From: Fukatsuia anoeciicola
GTDB taxonomy: Bacteria > Pseudomonadota > Gammaproteobacteria > Enterobacterales > Enterobacteriaceae
Reading direction: 5' to 3'
DNA length: 64,000 nt
NCBI RefSeq assembly: GCF_964059965.1
Contig: NZ_OZ060923.1
Coordinates: forward strand, 1-64,000
Part shown: positions 13,849-30,450 of the stretch, in pieces
Numbering within the stretch: the stretch's first letter is position 1
How the letters are laid out: each line of letters starts with the position of its first letter
Position numbers and translations under genes: made by a program
Notes under the pieces: generated by a model
What the model was told of the DNA's origin: nothing
Database searches by the model: none
Seen by the model: only the letters and a program-made list of their open reading frames with translations

Positions 13849-14586
13849 ATGAGTGAAATTATTTATGGTATTCATACTATCAAAGTCTTATTAGATCATG
13901 AACCACAACGTTTTCTAGAGATTTTTATTCAAAAGAATCATAATAATAATCGGTTACAAACGTTAGTTTCTCAAGTGAGAACTTGTGGTTTAGCAGTTCA
14001 ATATGCTAGTAGAAAATGGTTAGATTCCCAAACTAAAGGGGGAATACATCAAAATATTGTAGCGCGAGTTCGTAAAGGACGCCAGTATCAGGAAAGTGAT
14101 TTACTTCTTTTTTTATCTAATATAAAAATCCCTTTTTTATTGATATTAGATGGTATTACTGATCCACATAATTTAGGCGCTTGTTTGCGAAGTGCAGATG
14201 CAGCTGGTGTAGATATAGTTATTATACCTCGTAATCGTTCTGCTTCGCTTAATGCTACAGTAAAGAAGGTAGCGAGTGGTGCGGCTGAAAATGTACCCTT
14301 AATTCAGGTAACTAATTTAGCACGTACCTTGCAGCTATTAAAAGAACAAAATATCTATATTGTTGGTACGTCAGGTAAAGTAAAAGAAAATATATATCAA
14401 AATAATTTAACTGGACCTATAGCCTTAGTAATGGGGTCAGAGGGTAGAGGAATGAATTATTTAACTCGTAAATATTGTGATAAATTAATCCGTATTCCAA
14501 TGGTTGGTATAGTATATTCTTTAAATATTTCTGTTGCTGCTGGTGTTTGTTTATTTGAAGTAGTACGTCAGCGTAGTTTTATCTAA
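13849..14586 (+). CDS. rlmB: 23S rRNA (guanosine-2'-O-)-methyltransferase RlmB
   Basis: RlmB is the SpoU-family methyltransferase that methylates G2251 in the peptidyl-transferase P loop of 23S rRNA. The product has 245 aa (243 in E. coli). The N-terminal substrate-binding domain begins MSEIIYGIHTIKVLL. The catalytic knot domain holds LDGITDPHNLGACLRSADAAG (about residues 103-123), MGSEGRGM, and the SAM-site motif SLNISVAAG. One difference from E. coli is Y for S just before the SLN motif. It is isolated between relics, so it was kept while its old neighbours (rnr upstream) were lost. Confidence 0.96.
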   Translation: MSEIIYGIHTIKVLLDHEPQRFLEIFIQKNHNNNRLQTLVSQVRTCGLAVQYASRKWLDSQTKGGIHQNIVARVRKGRQYQESDLLLFLSNIKIPFLLILDGITDPHNLGACLRSADAAGVDIVIIPRNRSASLNATVKKVASGAAENVPLIQVTNLARTLQLLKEQNIYIVGTSGKVKENIYQNNLTGPIALVMGSEGRGMNYLTRKYCDKLIRIPMVGIVYSLNISVAAGVCLFEVVRQRSFI

Positions 14587-15009
14587 TTAAAAAATTATTA
14601 AACTTTTTATAAAATTATTACTTAGAAATAGAATAATTACTAAAATACAGAGTAGTATACAATAATTATTGATATTAATTACAAAGAAAATAAATACCTA
14701 CATAATATTTATTTAATAGAATATGTGTTAGATTAATATAATATAATCGAGTAATTATTTTTATATATTAGCCCTAAAATAGTATTTTATAATTAATATA
14801 GTATAATGAAGCTTTATTTGATAAGTTTAATATTTTTTAAGTAATATTATTATTATTATTAATAATTATAGTAATCTTAATAGATATATTAATGTATATG
14901 TAAAACATATTATGAAATAACTAGTAAACTTTTAATTATTTATAGTAAAATAATAATATACTTTAGTTATATATTATTATAATATCAAGTAAATCTTAAT
15001 ATGATACAT

Positions 15010-15255
15010 CTTTAATAATTAATTTTTATTGTTTATAATTTCAATAGTACCTTACTTATAAGTTAATTATTTCCTGTATAGCTATTATTGTCTGTATTAA
15101 ATATTTGCTATATAATAATTAAAATTTTTTAGTTTATTGCCTAGAATTTTATCTATTTATTAATGCTTAGTTTCTAGACGTTAGATCTTTAGTATTAAAT
15201 AATATATTCAAATTATATTTAACTATTTTAAAAATGTAATGAAATTACTGTAATT
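15010..15255 (-). pseudogene. cysB: Relic of cysB (LysR-type regulator), N-terminal part
   Basis: Downstream of topA on the same strand, where E. coli has cysB, hand translation gives broken pieces in CysB order. FLKIVK matches QLRYIVE; NLN..(8)..DL-TSRN matches the helix-turn-helix region NLNVSSTAEGLYTSQ. Then KILGNKL matches RMLEDEL, and L-I-Q-x-x-x-A-I-QEII matches LTQVTPAGQEII. Stops and frameshifts separate them. Only about the first 75 codons are traceable. The region 14587-15009 up to rlmB is AT-rich with nothing else recognised. Confidence 0.7.
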
Positions 15256-15278
15256 TAATAGTATTAAATTTTTAATTT

Positions 15279-17897
15279 TTACTTATTTTTACTTTCAATC
15301 CATTTACCATTAACATAAAAAGCCGACCAAGAGGTTGTTTTCCCAGCTTTTTCAGATAAAATATATTGCTGTTTTGTCTTTCGACTAAAATGAACTAAAG
15401 TCTTATTTCCTTCTTTATCTTTTACTGGAGCATCAGCTAAATAACGTAATTTTTCTGGTAAAAGATGCTTAAATCTAACTAACTCTTCCACTCGTGGAGC
15501 CCTAGTTTCCCGTGATTGAGGGAATGTATTAGCAGATAAAAATACGCCAACAGCTCCATCATGAAGTACAAAATAAGCATTAGATTTTTCACAAGGTAAC
15601 TCTGGTAAAAGAATTGGCGCTTCTTTTGGCGGTGCAACTTCCCCATTACGTAAAATCTTACGGGTATTTTTACATTTATCACCAGTACAACCTATGTATT
15701 TGCCAAAACGACCTATTTTTAAATGCATGTCTGCACTACATTTTTCACATTTAATAATAGGACCTTTGTAACCTTTAATATGAAACTTACCTTTTTCAAT
15801 TTCATAACCTTCACATATAGGATTATTACCACAAACATGTAACTTATATTCTGTATCTATAAGGTAACTATCCATTGCTGTTTTACATTTTTGACAACGA
15901 TGGCGCGCGCGTAACGCATTAGTTTCAGCATATTCTCCTTCTTGAATATTAAGGATCTCAGTTTCAGGAATTAAGTTAATTGTCATTTTACAACGCTCTT
16001 TTGGTAGTAATGTATAACCTGAACACCCTAAAAATACCCCAGTACTAGTAGTACGGATTCCCATTTGACGACTACATGTTGGACATATAATCTGAGTTAA
16101 CACTATGGAATTTGGACACATACCACCTTCTTCTGGATCTTTTTCTGCCTCTATTAGTTGTGCATTAAATTCACTAAAAAACACATCAAGTACCGTTTTC
16201 CATTTTGCCTGATTATTAGCAATCTGATCTAGTCTATTTTCCATTCGTGCTGTGAAATCATAATTCATTAATTCATGAAAATTCTTTTCTAACCGATCAG
16301 TAACAATTTCACCTATTTTTTCAGCATAAAAACGATTGTTATGAACTCGTACATAACCACGTTCTTGAATAGTAGAAATGATAGTAGCATAAGTTGAAGG
16401 ACGACCAATTCCTTTTTTTTCTAACTCTTTTACTAAGGAAGCCTCATTGTAACGCGATGGTGGTTTAGTAAAATGCTGATTTGGTTGTAGTTTTTTTAAG
16501 TACAATATACTACCAATATTTATTACTGGTAAAGTACAATCTTTATTGCTTTTGTTTAATGTAGGTATTATTTTAGTCCATCCATCAAAACGCAATGTTC
16601 TTCCCTTTGCTTTTAGTTGATAATCTAATGCTTGAACAATTAGTGTAGTTGAATCATATATAGCAGCACTCATTTGACAAGCAATAAATTGACACCAAAT
16701 TAGTTTATATAACTTTTGTGCATCTCCTTCCATATCTGTTAATTGTGTTGCTAATATATTAATATTAGATGGGCGAATAGCTTCATGAGCTTCTTGAGAA
16801 TTTTTTTTATTATTATATTGATTAATTGATGATGATAGATAATATTCACCAAAATTAGCATGAATATAATTTCGTACCATTGCTAAAGCATCATTACTTA
16901 AATTAGTAGAATCGGTACGCATATAAGTAATATAACCCGCTTCATATAATCTCTGTGCTATTAACATAGTTTTTTTTACTCTAAAACCTAAGCGAGTATT
17001 TGCAGTTTGCTGTAGCGTTGAAGTAATAAAAGGAGCATTAGGTTTACTAATAATGGATTTTTTTTTCCATTCTGATACTTTGTATTGAGCATTTTCTAGT
17101 AATGTTACCGCAGTATGTATTTGTTTAGCACTAATAGGTTTAAATACGCAATCTTGTACATGAGTAACTTCCATTTGGACACTAATGCCACTTTGTGTTA
17201 ATAATTCTACATTAAGATCCCAATATTCTACTGGGATAAAAGTTTTAATATTGTTTTCACGTTTAACAACTAAACGTAAAGCAACAGATTGCACTCGTCC
17301 TGCAGATAAGCCATGGGCGATTTTTTTCCATAATAATGGTGAAATCATATAGCCTACAATTCTATCCATAAAACGACGAGCTTGCTGGGCATTGATGCGA
17401 TGAATATTTAGCTCAATAGGATATTTAAAAGCCTGTCCAATTGCATTTTGAGTAATTTCGTTAAACATTACGCGACTAAAACGCGTGTTATTTCCGCCAA
17501 TAATCTCACGTAGATGCCAAGCAATAGCCTCTCCTTCACGATCAAGATCAGTTGCAAGATAAATATGATTTACTTTTGCCGCTAATGATTTTAGTTCAGC
17601 AACTACTTTTTCTTTACCAGGTAAAATTTCGTATTGTGCTTGCCAGTCATGATAAGGATCGATTCCCATTCGATTAACTAATGCTATTTTTTTATTTTTT
17701 TTAACTTTTTTATTTAGTTGATCTTTTTTTGATATTTTTTTTTCAGCTAAATCTATATTTTTTTTTCTATTTGATCTTCCAGTTGGCAAATCACGAATAT
17801 GACCAATACTAGATTTGACCACATAGCTATTACCTAAATATTTGTTAATAGTTTTAGCTTTTGCCGGTGATTCAACTATTACGAGAGCTTTATCCAT
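15279..17897 (-). CDS. topA: DNA topoisomerase I
   Basis: TopA is the type IA enzyme that relaxes negative supercoils. The product has 872 aa (865 in E. coli). The Toprim domain starts at [20 protein letters not shown] with the acidic [13 protein letters not shown] motif. The active-site tyrosine is in [10 protein letters not shown]. Three C-terminal zinc-ribbon modules follow (CPTC..C, CQKC..C, CEKC..C), then a basic tail. A TTG at 17909 would add four residues, but GAAGG sits correctly for the ATG at 17897. Compared with E. coli, a lysine-rich stretch replaces the low-complexity insert near residue 50. The flanking cysB and rluB relics show ancestral gene order. Confidence 0.97.
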   Translation of the reverse strand: MDKALVIVESPAKAKTINKYLGNSYVVKSSIGHIRDLPTGRSNRKKNIDLAEKKISKKDQLNKKVKKNKKIALVNRMGIDPYHDWQAQYEILPGKEKVVAELKSLAAKVNHIYLATDLDREGEAIAWHLREIIGGNNTRFSRVMFNEITQNAIGQAFKYPIELNIHRINAQQARRFMDRIVGYMISPLLWKKIAHGLSAGRVQSVALRLVVKRENNIKTFIPVEYWDLNVELLTQSGISVQMEVTHVQDCVFKPISAKQIHTAVTLLENAQYKVSEWKKKSIISKPNAPFITSTLQQTANTRLGFRVKKTMLIAQRLYEAGYITYMRTDSTNLSNDALAMVRNYIHANFGEYYLSSSINQYNNKKNSQEAHEAIRPSNINILATQLTDMEGDAQKLYKLIWCQFIACQMSAAIYDSTTLIVQALDYQLKAKGRTLRFDGWTKIIPTLNKSNKDCTLPVINIGSILYLKKLQPNQHFTKPPSRYNEASLVKELEKKGIGRPSTYATIISTIQERGYVRVHNNRFYAEKIGEIVTDRLEKNFHELMNYDFTARMENRLDQIANNQAKWKTVLDVFFSEFNAQLIEAEKDPEEGGMCPNSIVLTQIICPTCSRQMGIRTTSTGVFLGCSGYTLLPKERCKMTINLIPETEILNIQEGEYAETNALRARHRCQKCKTAMDSYLIDTEYKLHVCGNNPICEGYEIEKGKFHIKGYKGPIIKCEKCSADMHLKIGRFGKYIGCTGDKCKNTRKILRNGEVAPPKEAPILLPELPCEKSNAYFVLHDGAVGVFLSANTFPQSRETRAPRVEELVRFKHLLPEKLRYLADAPVKDKEGNKTLVHFSRKTKQQYILSEKAGKTTSWSAFYVNGKWIESKNK

Positions 17898-18639
17898 AAT
17901 TACCTTCAATTATTTACTCTAACACCTAGATTTTTATCTGCCAGAATTTTTGTATTTTAGAAATATCTAGTTTTTATATTAATAAATTTCCATAATGTTA
18001 CTATCAATGTAATAATAAACAATTAATACTTTATGTTGTATTTTAGTAATTTAATAAGTTAATTAAATACAATATTTATAAATTACACTAAAAACTTTAT
18101 ATTTATCTATTTTAGATTTTAATAAATTACTATTAGTTCTAATAGCATCTAACAGCTCTATCTTTAGCCTGAGTACTCACTATTATTTATAAAATATATT
18201 TATTATTTATATAAATATATTTTTATTTAACTCTTTATAGATCGTACTATTATAAAGATAAATCATTAATAATATAAAGGATAGATACATTATAATTAGT
18301 AATATAAATTATAATATAATTATAAATAGTAATAATTTTAGTAAGTTACAGGTAAATATTAATATGATATAATATTAATTATAAAACTATTAAACTAGGC
18401 TATATAGCACTTATATTTTTTACTCTAAAATACTTAATCTTTTACTTTAACTAACACTAGCAATGCTTTATAATAATTCTTTGTTTTATATTAAATATTT
18501 TATATTAGATACTAATAACTATATTTTACGCTAAATTTTCTTGTGTTATATAAAAGTATAATGTTTTAGTAAATTAATTGAATCAATTTTTATTAGTGGT
18601 GCTATTTTATTTTTAATTAATAATTTACTTAAAGTTTAA
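17898..18639 (-). other. Decayed spacer, possible traces of yciK and btuR
   Basis: E. coli has btuR, yciK, sohB and yciN between rluB and topA. Here only 740 AT-rich bases remain. On the - strand near 18420-18450 a piece recalls the BtuR C-terminus (K-H then V-K-x-K). Near 18080-18175 a piece recalls YciK (A-V-R, then after a frameshift L-L-K-S-K-I-D against QKLKTPAD). Both are suggestive only because they fall in the expected order. Nothing was recognised for sohB or yciN. Confidence 0.25.
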
Positions 18640-19342
18640 TCTATAATCCTACTAACTTTCTTAAGTAGCTAGTGGTTTGTTAATTAAATTATATACACTT
18701 ATTACGTAACAAGATTTTAGATAAAAATACACTACCGTAATAAATATTAATTAAATGATTTACTTGAATCAATACTACTGCTAAATATAATAGCTTTATT
18801 ATAATACCTTCTACTATAATAATATTATTACTAATTCAAATCTCTTCTTTTTAAAAACTAATAACACGGAGCTAGATAAGTCTTTTTTAGCTATATACCT
18901 TGTTTTAGTATTTTAATTATATCATTATTAATTTTACTAAAAATCCATATAGTATATTAAATAATTGGCTAATAGATCACGAGTATTAAATACTATTAGA
19001 CTTTAAATATTAACACCTAAATATCCTATAATAACCTAACGAAATCACATAATTTAGGTAGCCAATCAAATGCTGTTAGTTATACTTTAGGATTATAGTG
19101 GAGCATAATTTACTATTAGGTTTATAATAAGTAAGAATATATATAGTATTTCTTATGATTTAGTAATTAATAGTACTTCACCATCTAAATAAATTTTTAT
19201 TGACTTTGTAAACATAGATACAATTAGCTAATTTAGCTACTTTACTATTAATACCAATACGATCTTGTTCAATAATATTTTCGATTTTATGACGAAAACT
19301 ATAACTAGATTTAGTTAATATTTTTTATAATTTTTTTGTTTA
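18640..19342 (-). pseudogene. rluB: Relic of rluB (23S rRNA pseudouridine-2605 synthase)
   Basis: RluB can be followed almost end to end through stops and frame changes. Segments in order: KL*KIL (family KLQKVL, Gln codon now a stop); the S4 domain, where S-x-R-H-K-I-E-N-I-I-E matches SRREIESIIE and SKVAKL matches GKIAKL; LDGEVL (IDGHLI); ILTYYKPNSKLC (VLAYYKPEGELC); FDWLPKL (FDRLPKL); LIVFNTRDLLAN (LLLFTTDGELAN); LIQVNHLINIYYG (VQVSRLIRVRYG); and finally TSYLRKLV (TNYLRELV). It lies upstream of topA on the same strand, as in E. coli. The catalytic region is disrupted, so it is non-functional. Confidence 0.9.
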
Positions 19343-19349
19343 TTAAATA

Positions 19350-19665
19350 ATCTTTATGATGCTTTATAGATATTAGTAGAGGTTAAATTATCCAGAATAT
19401 TATTCTGTATTTATTTATTTTTTTTGCATTAAGAGTTTTTAAATCTCTTTTAAAATTTACTGTATTTTCTACTCCCTAAAAAGACCTATTATTTAATAGA
19501 CTGATTAGTACTACTAACTAATAGTTAAAAGAAAATAAATTATTAGATTATTTTTTAATTGTTATTGGACAGACTTAACTATACTAATTATTATGATCAA
19601 CTTTTGACTTAAGTTACTATAATTAATAATTAAATTTACTTATTTTTTAGCATATTTTATTTTTT
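19350..19665 (-). pseudogene. yciO: Relic of yciO (YrdC/Sua5-like protein)
   Basis: In E. coli yciO ends just upstream of rluB on the same strand. Here the - strand shows, in order, LSQKLIIIIISIVKS (family LLQEKRKTIGMRVPS), LLVSST (PMLSTS), FLGSRKY (LPGSEFT), FKRDLK (IKDRLE) and ILDNLTST (VIDLTDDT). These lie in different frames and are broken by stops. Single matches are modest, but spacing and place support the call. Only the C-terminal half is traceable. Confidence 0.6.
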
Positions 19666-21277
19666 TCTAGGCTAATTTAATAAAATTATTACTTAAGTGA
19701 TATTAAAATAATTAACGTTAAATATTATTATAACTTATATATTAATATTAGAATTAATAGATATTTTATATTTAAAAACTAATAGTTTTTTTGTTTATTA
19801 CTTATTAAATGTTGTATAATTTTATTTGTTATGATGATTACAGAATATAATTACTTAGTATATAGTTACTATATAACCTAAAGATTTTTATTATTAACTT
19901 ATACATAAGTAGTATTATATATAAATTATAGAATACCAATATAAATCATAACTAATATTTAGTTACCAAATAGAATATATATATTCTATTGTATTTTTTA
20001 ACTAATAACCTAGTACTTTAAAAAAGTATAAAAAAAATTTAAGATACACTAATAATTTATATTTCCATAATTATTCAATAAAATAAATAATTTAATTCTT
20101 AATAGAGTTACAAGAAAACAAAAAATAATATTATATAAAACATATATTATCTGTAGTAATAATTACTACTTTTAGATACTTTAGCTATTAAGTCTTAGGC
20201 TATTTAGATATAGAAAATATTATTAATATCGTAATTAAAGGCATCATAATTAATAGCATTTCTTAGCAATGCCTAAGAAATTAGTGCATATTCTAGTTAC
20301 TAAAACGTGAATCATAGAGTTTATACTAAATTTTATAGCAAAATTTAGTATACCTTAATATATAATAGATACTTCCAATAATTTTGCCAGATGTTAAGTA
20401 TCCTGTATTAATAAGTATTAGAATAGTTCTCCATACTAAAAAAGAACACTATTATATCTATTTAGTAATAATTTTATTAAATGCTAAGTGATGTTTATCA
20501 TTATTTAACTCACTACTTTAGATTACTATTTTCTATACTAAAGTGTATTATTATTTATATGTAGACTAGAAATTATTTTTTAATAGCTAATACATGTTAA
20601 TAAAATATAAATGGATAATAATCTTGATATTATATAGAAATAAATTATTTATATATTAAGTATTAAGCTATAAGATCATTACTGTAATTAAGGTTTAAAA
20701 TAATTATTAATTTTTTAATATTTTGCTATTATTATTTTTTGCATTTAAAATTAATATATTAAAATAATAAATATCTAGTTTACTATTATATTAATTTTAA
20801 TTAATTATATTAACTATTTAATTAGTATAATTAAGATACTATCCTGTACATTAATATTTGATTAATTTGAATATTTTTAAAATTTTATTTAAATTAAAAA
20901 TTCTAGATATATAATTTCTTTATTATTTTAAATATTTTATTTTTACATTAAATACTATCTATTATCTTTATTATTTTTATTATCTTTATTATAAGAATCT
21001 TTAAATAGGTTTCTTAATAATTACAGTTAATACATATTTTAGTAATAAAATTAATTATACTACTTTAGTAATATAATTAATTTTATTTAAGTTTATAATG
21101 TAATATAGCTAAACTGTATGTAATTTGCATCTATTTTATATTAATTATTTCATAATATAATTTAGATTTATATAATTATCCTTACTAATATAGCATAGAA
21201 TTATATAACATATATAAATTACTTTTACCTTTCAGTAATTTTTAATATTAAGTAATTTTTTATACTACTTACTAATC
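19666..21277. other. AT-rich gene-less spacer
   Basis: About 1.6 kb of extremely AT-rich DNA with stops in all frames. I could not recognise a gene here; E. coli would have rnm and the trp leader side next, and no convincing trace of either was found. It contains an 18-bp palindrome (TAGAATATATATATTCTA, near 19971) and one copy of the dispersed repeat listed separately. Confidence 0.6.
20245..20430 (+). repeat. Dispersed repeat, copy 1
   Basis: About 185 bp here resembles 58133-58315 in the same orientation. The core 20269-20357 matches 58157-58245 with only eight mismatches in the first 60 positions; similarity then continues more weakly downstream. Six of those eight mismatches fall on third positions of the frame that begins with ATG at 20269, and both copies have a stop at codon 14 (TGA here). 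This copy also has two hairpins: ATTTCTTAG/CTAAGAAAT (20259-20282) and a 13-bp perfect stem TATACTAAATTTT/AAAATTTAGTATA just after. Nature unknown: an old insertion sequence piece, a duplicated gene fragment or a structured RNA. Confidence 0.7.
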
Positions 21278-21310
21278 ATTTTTTTATTTAAAGTGTTTAA
21301 ATAAAAAAAT
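21278..21310 (-). terminator. Hairpin downstream of tRNA-Trp, possible terminator of left rRNA operon
   Basis: A perfect 15-bp inverted repeat with the 3-base loop GTG: A, seven T, ATTTAAA on one side and its complement on the other. It lies 50 bases after the 3' end of tRNA-Trp on the - strand. The stem is entirely AT, so it may be a weak terminator; the position is right. Confidence 0.4.
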
Positions 21311-21359
21311 TAATATATCAAGTAAAATATTTTAGTGAATAATTTTTATTTAACATATT

Positions 21360-21435
21360 TGGCAGGGGTGGGGGGGCTCGAACTCCCAACATCCGGTTTT
21401 GGAGACCGGTGCTCTACCAGTTGAACTACACCCCT
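21360..21435 (-). tRNA. trpT: tRNA-Trp (CCA)
   Basis: A 76-nt tRNA closely matching E. coli tRNA-Trp. The acceptor stem AGGGGTG/CACCCCT is perfect, the anticodon loop CTCCAAA has anticodon CCA, and the CCA end is encoded. The T stem has one A-C mismatch (CCCCC against GGGAG). It follows the 5S gene of the left rRNA operon, as trpT follows rrnC in E. coli, but without aspT between. The inverted repeat ends at its first base. Confidence 0.96.
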
Positions 21436-21459
21436 AAAATATTGATAATGTAAAATATG

Positions 21460-21579
21460 AAGCCTGGCAGTGTCCTACTCTCACATGGGGAAACCCCACA
21501 CTACCATCGGCGCTACAACGTTTCACTTCTGAGTTCGGAATGGGATCAGGTGGGACCATCGTGCTAAGACTACCAGGCA
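21460..21579 (-). rRNA. rrf: 5S ribosomal RNA (left operon)
   Basis: A 120-nt gene, TGCCTGG...CCAGGC ends pairing as helix I, and the conserved CCGAACTCAGAAGTGAAAC loop. It is the mirror image of 33847-33966. Confidence 0.96.
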
Positions 21580-21647
21580 AAACTCTTTTTTTAAAATATT
21601 CGTTCTAGAAACAAGTTAAATTAACATAAAAACAACTTTGGTGTTGT

Positions 21648-24561
<2,914 letters not shown>

Positions 24562-24663
24562 TTACAACCCAAAATTATCTTTAGGTTTTAAGTTATTACA
24601 ATGATATACGTTAACTTTATATAACGCATAACTTTGTTATCTTAACTTTAACTTGATCTAGAT

Positions 24664-24675
24664 TATTAAAGAGCA
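24664..24675 (-). promoter_or_regulatory. boxA antitermination site in rRNA spacer (left operon)
   Basis: TGCTCTTTAATA on the - strand, close to the boxA consensus TGCTCTTTAACA, just upstream of 23S. It is the NusB/S10-dependent antitermination element known from rrn operons. Confidence 0.75.
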
Positions 24676-24733
24676 ACTATTCCTTAATATATTTTTACTT
24701 TTAATATCAATATATTATAAAATAGTTTTTATA

Positions 24734-24809
24734 TGGTGGAGCTAAGCGGGATTGAATTACTAACCTCATGCCTTATACGCAGGAGACTTCCCACTACATA
24801 AAAAATTAA
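24734..24809 (-). pseudogene. Relic of tRNA-Ala (UGC) in rRNA spacer (left operon)
   Basis: This is the mirror copy of 30617-30692. The 3' part TTAGCTCCACCA and the CCTGC anticodon-stem strand identify tRNA-Ala. The 5' acceptor strand and D arm are gone and the anticodon loop no longer holds TGC. Confidence 0.75.
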
Positions 24810-24898
24810 TAATATCATCATTATAATTTTTTAAATAAGATACAAATACTATAATTTTTTATTACTATAATACTATAATAGTCTATTATTTATGTTAT

Positions 24899-24975
24899 TG
24901 TCAAGTTTTAGTGGACTTAAATCACCGACCTCACCCTTATCAGGGGTGTGCTCTAACCACCTGAGCTACAGACCC
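24899..24975 (-). tRNA. ileT: tRNA-Ile (GAU) with damaged acceptor stem (left operon)
   Basis: Mirror copy of 30451-30527. The D and anticodon arms match tRNA-Ile (loop CTGATAA), but the acceptor 3' strand, the T stem and the CCA end are mutated; see the right-hand copy. Function is doubtful. Confidence 0.6.
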
Positions 24976-25058
24976 AACAAGATATAAAACTAAGCTAAGT
25001 TTAGTTTTACTTTTATCAGACAATTTGTGTGGACACCAGATAAATACTTATCTTTAGA

Positions 25059-26605
<1,547 letters not shown>

Positions 26606-26759
26606 TATTTAATATTTTGTGTTTTAATATAAAAAATTTATCTTAATTATTTTGCATCAAAAACATACAAACAAAATAACTATAGATATATTTATATCTT
26701 TAGCACTTTATTCTTACTTTTACTTAGTATCTTTCAAAACTAAGCGATAGTATATTACT

Positions 26760-26797
26760 GGTGCCCACACAGATTGTCTGATAAATTATTAAAGAGC
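26760..26797 (-). promoter_or_regulatory. rRNA leader boxA and 16S processing stem (left operon)
   Basis: The mirror of 28629-28666. boxA-like GCTCTTTAATAA is followed by the conserved enterobacterial leader TCAGACAATCTGTGTGGGCAC, which pairs with the 16S trailer for RNase III cleavage. Confidence 0.75.
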
Positions 26798-26842
26798 TAC
26801 TATAAAAGATTTATTAAATTACTACTATGTTAGTAAAGGTAT

Positions 26843-26870
26843 ATTATAGAGAATTTATCTTAGTCTGCAA
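26843..26870 (-). promoter_or_regulatory. rRNA operon promoter (left)
   Basis: TTGCAG, 16 bases, TATAAT on the - strand, about 45 bases before boxA; the mirror of 28556-28583. A consensus -10 with a fair -35 in the expected place. Confidence 0.65.
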
Positions 26871-27168
26871 CCATTAATTTAAAAAGAATTTTTTAATTAC
26901 TTAATCTATTCAAAAAATATATCATAAAATAATATAGCACACTTAAAAACATATAAAAGCTTTATATTTTAATTAGATTAAACATAAACCTAACCCAGAA
27001 GAGTAAAAGTTATCTAATATATTTAACAATAGCATCCTAATAACGTCCAAATTTTATTAACAAAGAGTAGTATTTTCTAATAAAGGATATTATTTTAAGA
27101 TAATTATATAACTATAACTAAAAATATGATTTATTATATCTAGTCTATATAAACTTCTAATAGTATTT

Positions 27169-28257
27169 TATACTATAAATTTATTAAACTTTTCAATAGT
27201 AATTTCAATAGTTTATTAGATTTTAATAGTAGTACTAATTTCTTTATAAGTAAAAATTTTTAGATTATAATAATAGAATTAATGCTACCATGCATAACTA
27301 TAAACTTAAAAATTATTATCTCAAAATAGTCACATAAATAGACTAAAAATTATTCTTATATAATTTTTATTAAAACTGATTTTATGTTATATTTAGCTAT
27401 CTAATTCTTTTATAATATAGCAATTCTAATCTATTATAAAATAAATAGTTTTAAAATTATTTAAACTTGAATATAATATATTTATAATTAATGATCTAGA
27501 AATTATACTTCCTTTATTATTATTAATTTTACATATTATAAAAATGTAAGTTTTTATTTTCTTATTAGTTTTTTACTTATAAATTAAGCAGTCAATAGGC
27601 ATTAATTATCTTTAAATTTTACTATAATAGATTAAATAAATTAATGTCAATTATAATACTGTAGTTATTAATAAAGTATTTATAATAAAAGAGTTCTATC
27701 TTCTTACTCTATTGTTTTAATATAGTAGTATTTCACAATTAATAAATAAAGTAATCTATGATAAATTTATAATAAGGATAGCTTCCATAATTTTTAAAGC
27801 AAAAAATATTGACTATTTAATTAGTAAATTATAATATTATAAGATATCTACAATAGACCTATTTTAGCAACACTAAACTAAAATATCTTATATTACTAGT
27901 TTGTAGAAACATTTTGCAAAAAGATTTTTTATATATAAATTATTCCTATCTTATTAGTATTTTACTATCTTTTTACCATTATTAATTATGGAATAAAGCT
28001 TATATTTAATAAAATAGTAAAAAATAAAATCTTAAAAAGCTAATAACTATTAATTACTAAGTTATGAATAGCTGCATAAAATATTTGATAGAATATTTTA
28101 TAGTTAAGATAAAGGCTATAAAGCACCCTAGTTTAATACCACTAGAAGTAAATATATCGTCTTTATCTCACGAAAGTATTAGATACTAGTTAAAATAATT
28201 GCATACGTTTTAAGAAAATATAGTATATTTAAAAATATTCTATTAATAAGCTATATT
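27169..28257. other. Unique spacer between the two rRNA operons
   Basis: 1089 bases, the only non-palindromic DNA between the arms. It is very AT-rich, with no reading frame of note, no tRNA and no relic I could recognise. As both rRNA promoters fire outward from it, it may hold upstream activation sites, but none is evident. Confidence 0.6.
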
Positions 28258-28555
28258 AAATACTATTAGAAGTTTATATAGACTAGATATAATAAATCAT
28301 ATTTTTAGTTATAGTTATATAATTATCTTAAAATAATATCCTTTATTAGAAAATACTACTCTTTGTTAATAAAATTTGGACGTTATTAGGATGCTATTGT
28401 TAAATATATTAGATAACTTTTACTCTTCTGGGTTAGGTTTATGTTTAATCTAATTAAAATATAAAGCTTTTATATGTTTTTAAGTGTGCTATATTATTTT
28501 ATGATATATTTTTTGAATAGATTAAGTAATTAAAAAATTCTTTTTAAATTAATGG

Positions 28556-28583
28556 TTGCAGACTAAGATAAATTCTCTATAAT
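28556..28583 (+). promoter_or_regulatory. rRNA operon promoter (right)
   Basis: TTGCAG (28556-28561), a 16-base spacer and TATAAT (28578-28583), followed by the boxA leader. It is the best promoter match upstream of 16S; transcription would start near 28590. Confidence 0.65.
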
Positions 28584-28628
28584 ATACCTTTACTAACATA
28601 GTAGTAATTTAATAAATCTTTTATAGTA

Positions 28629-28666
28629 GCTCTTTAATAATTTATCAGACAATCTGTGTGGGCACC
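28629..28666 (+). promoter_or_regulatory. rRNA leader boxA and 16S processing stem (right operon)
   Basis: GCTCTTTAATAA (28629-28640) matches boxA, and TCAGACAATCTGTGTGGGCAC directly after it is the enterobacterial rrn leader. It is complementary to the region 30389-30415 after 16S (CCACACAAATTGTCTGATAAA), giving the RNase III stem that frees 17S precursor. Confidence 0.8.
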
Positions 28667-28820
28667 AGTAATATACTATCGCTTAGTTTTGAAAGATACT
28701 AAGTAAAAGTAAGAATAAAGTGCTAAAGATATAAATATATCTATAGTTATTTTGTTTGTATGTTTTTGATGCAAAATAATTAAGATAAATTTTTTATATT
28801 AAAACACAAAATATTAAATA

Positions 28821-30367
<1,547 letters not shown>

Positions 30368-30450
30368 TCTAAAGATAAGTATTTATCTGGTGTCCACACA
30401 AATTGTCTGATAAAAGTAAAACTAAACTTAGCTTAGTTTTATATCTTGTT

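Noticed and set aside
19700..20240. Traces of rnm (yciV) upstream of the yciO relic.
   Set aside because: A few residues could be forced to match, but not better than expected for AT-rich DNA.
27169..28257. The spacer between the rRNA operons as a mobile element.
   Set aside because: No transposase, integrase, terminal repeat or target duplication is visible; it is plain AT-rich DNA.
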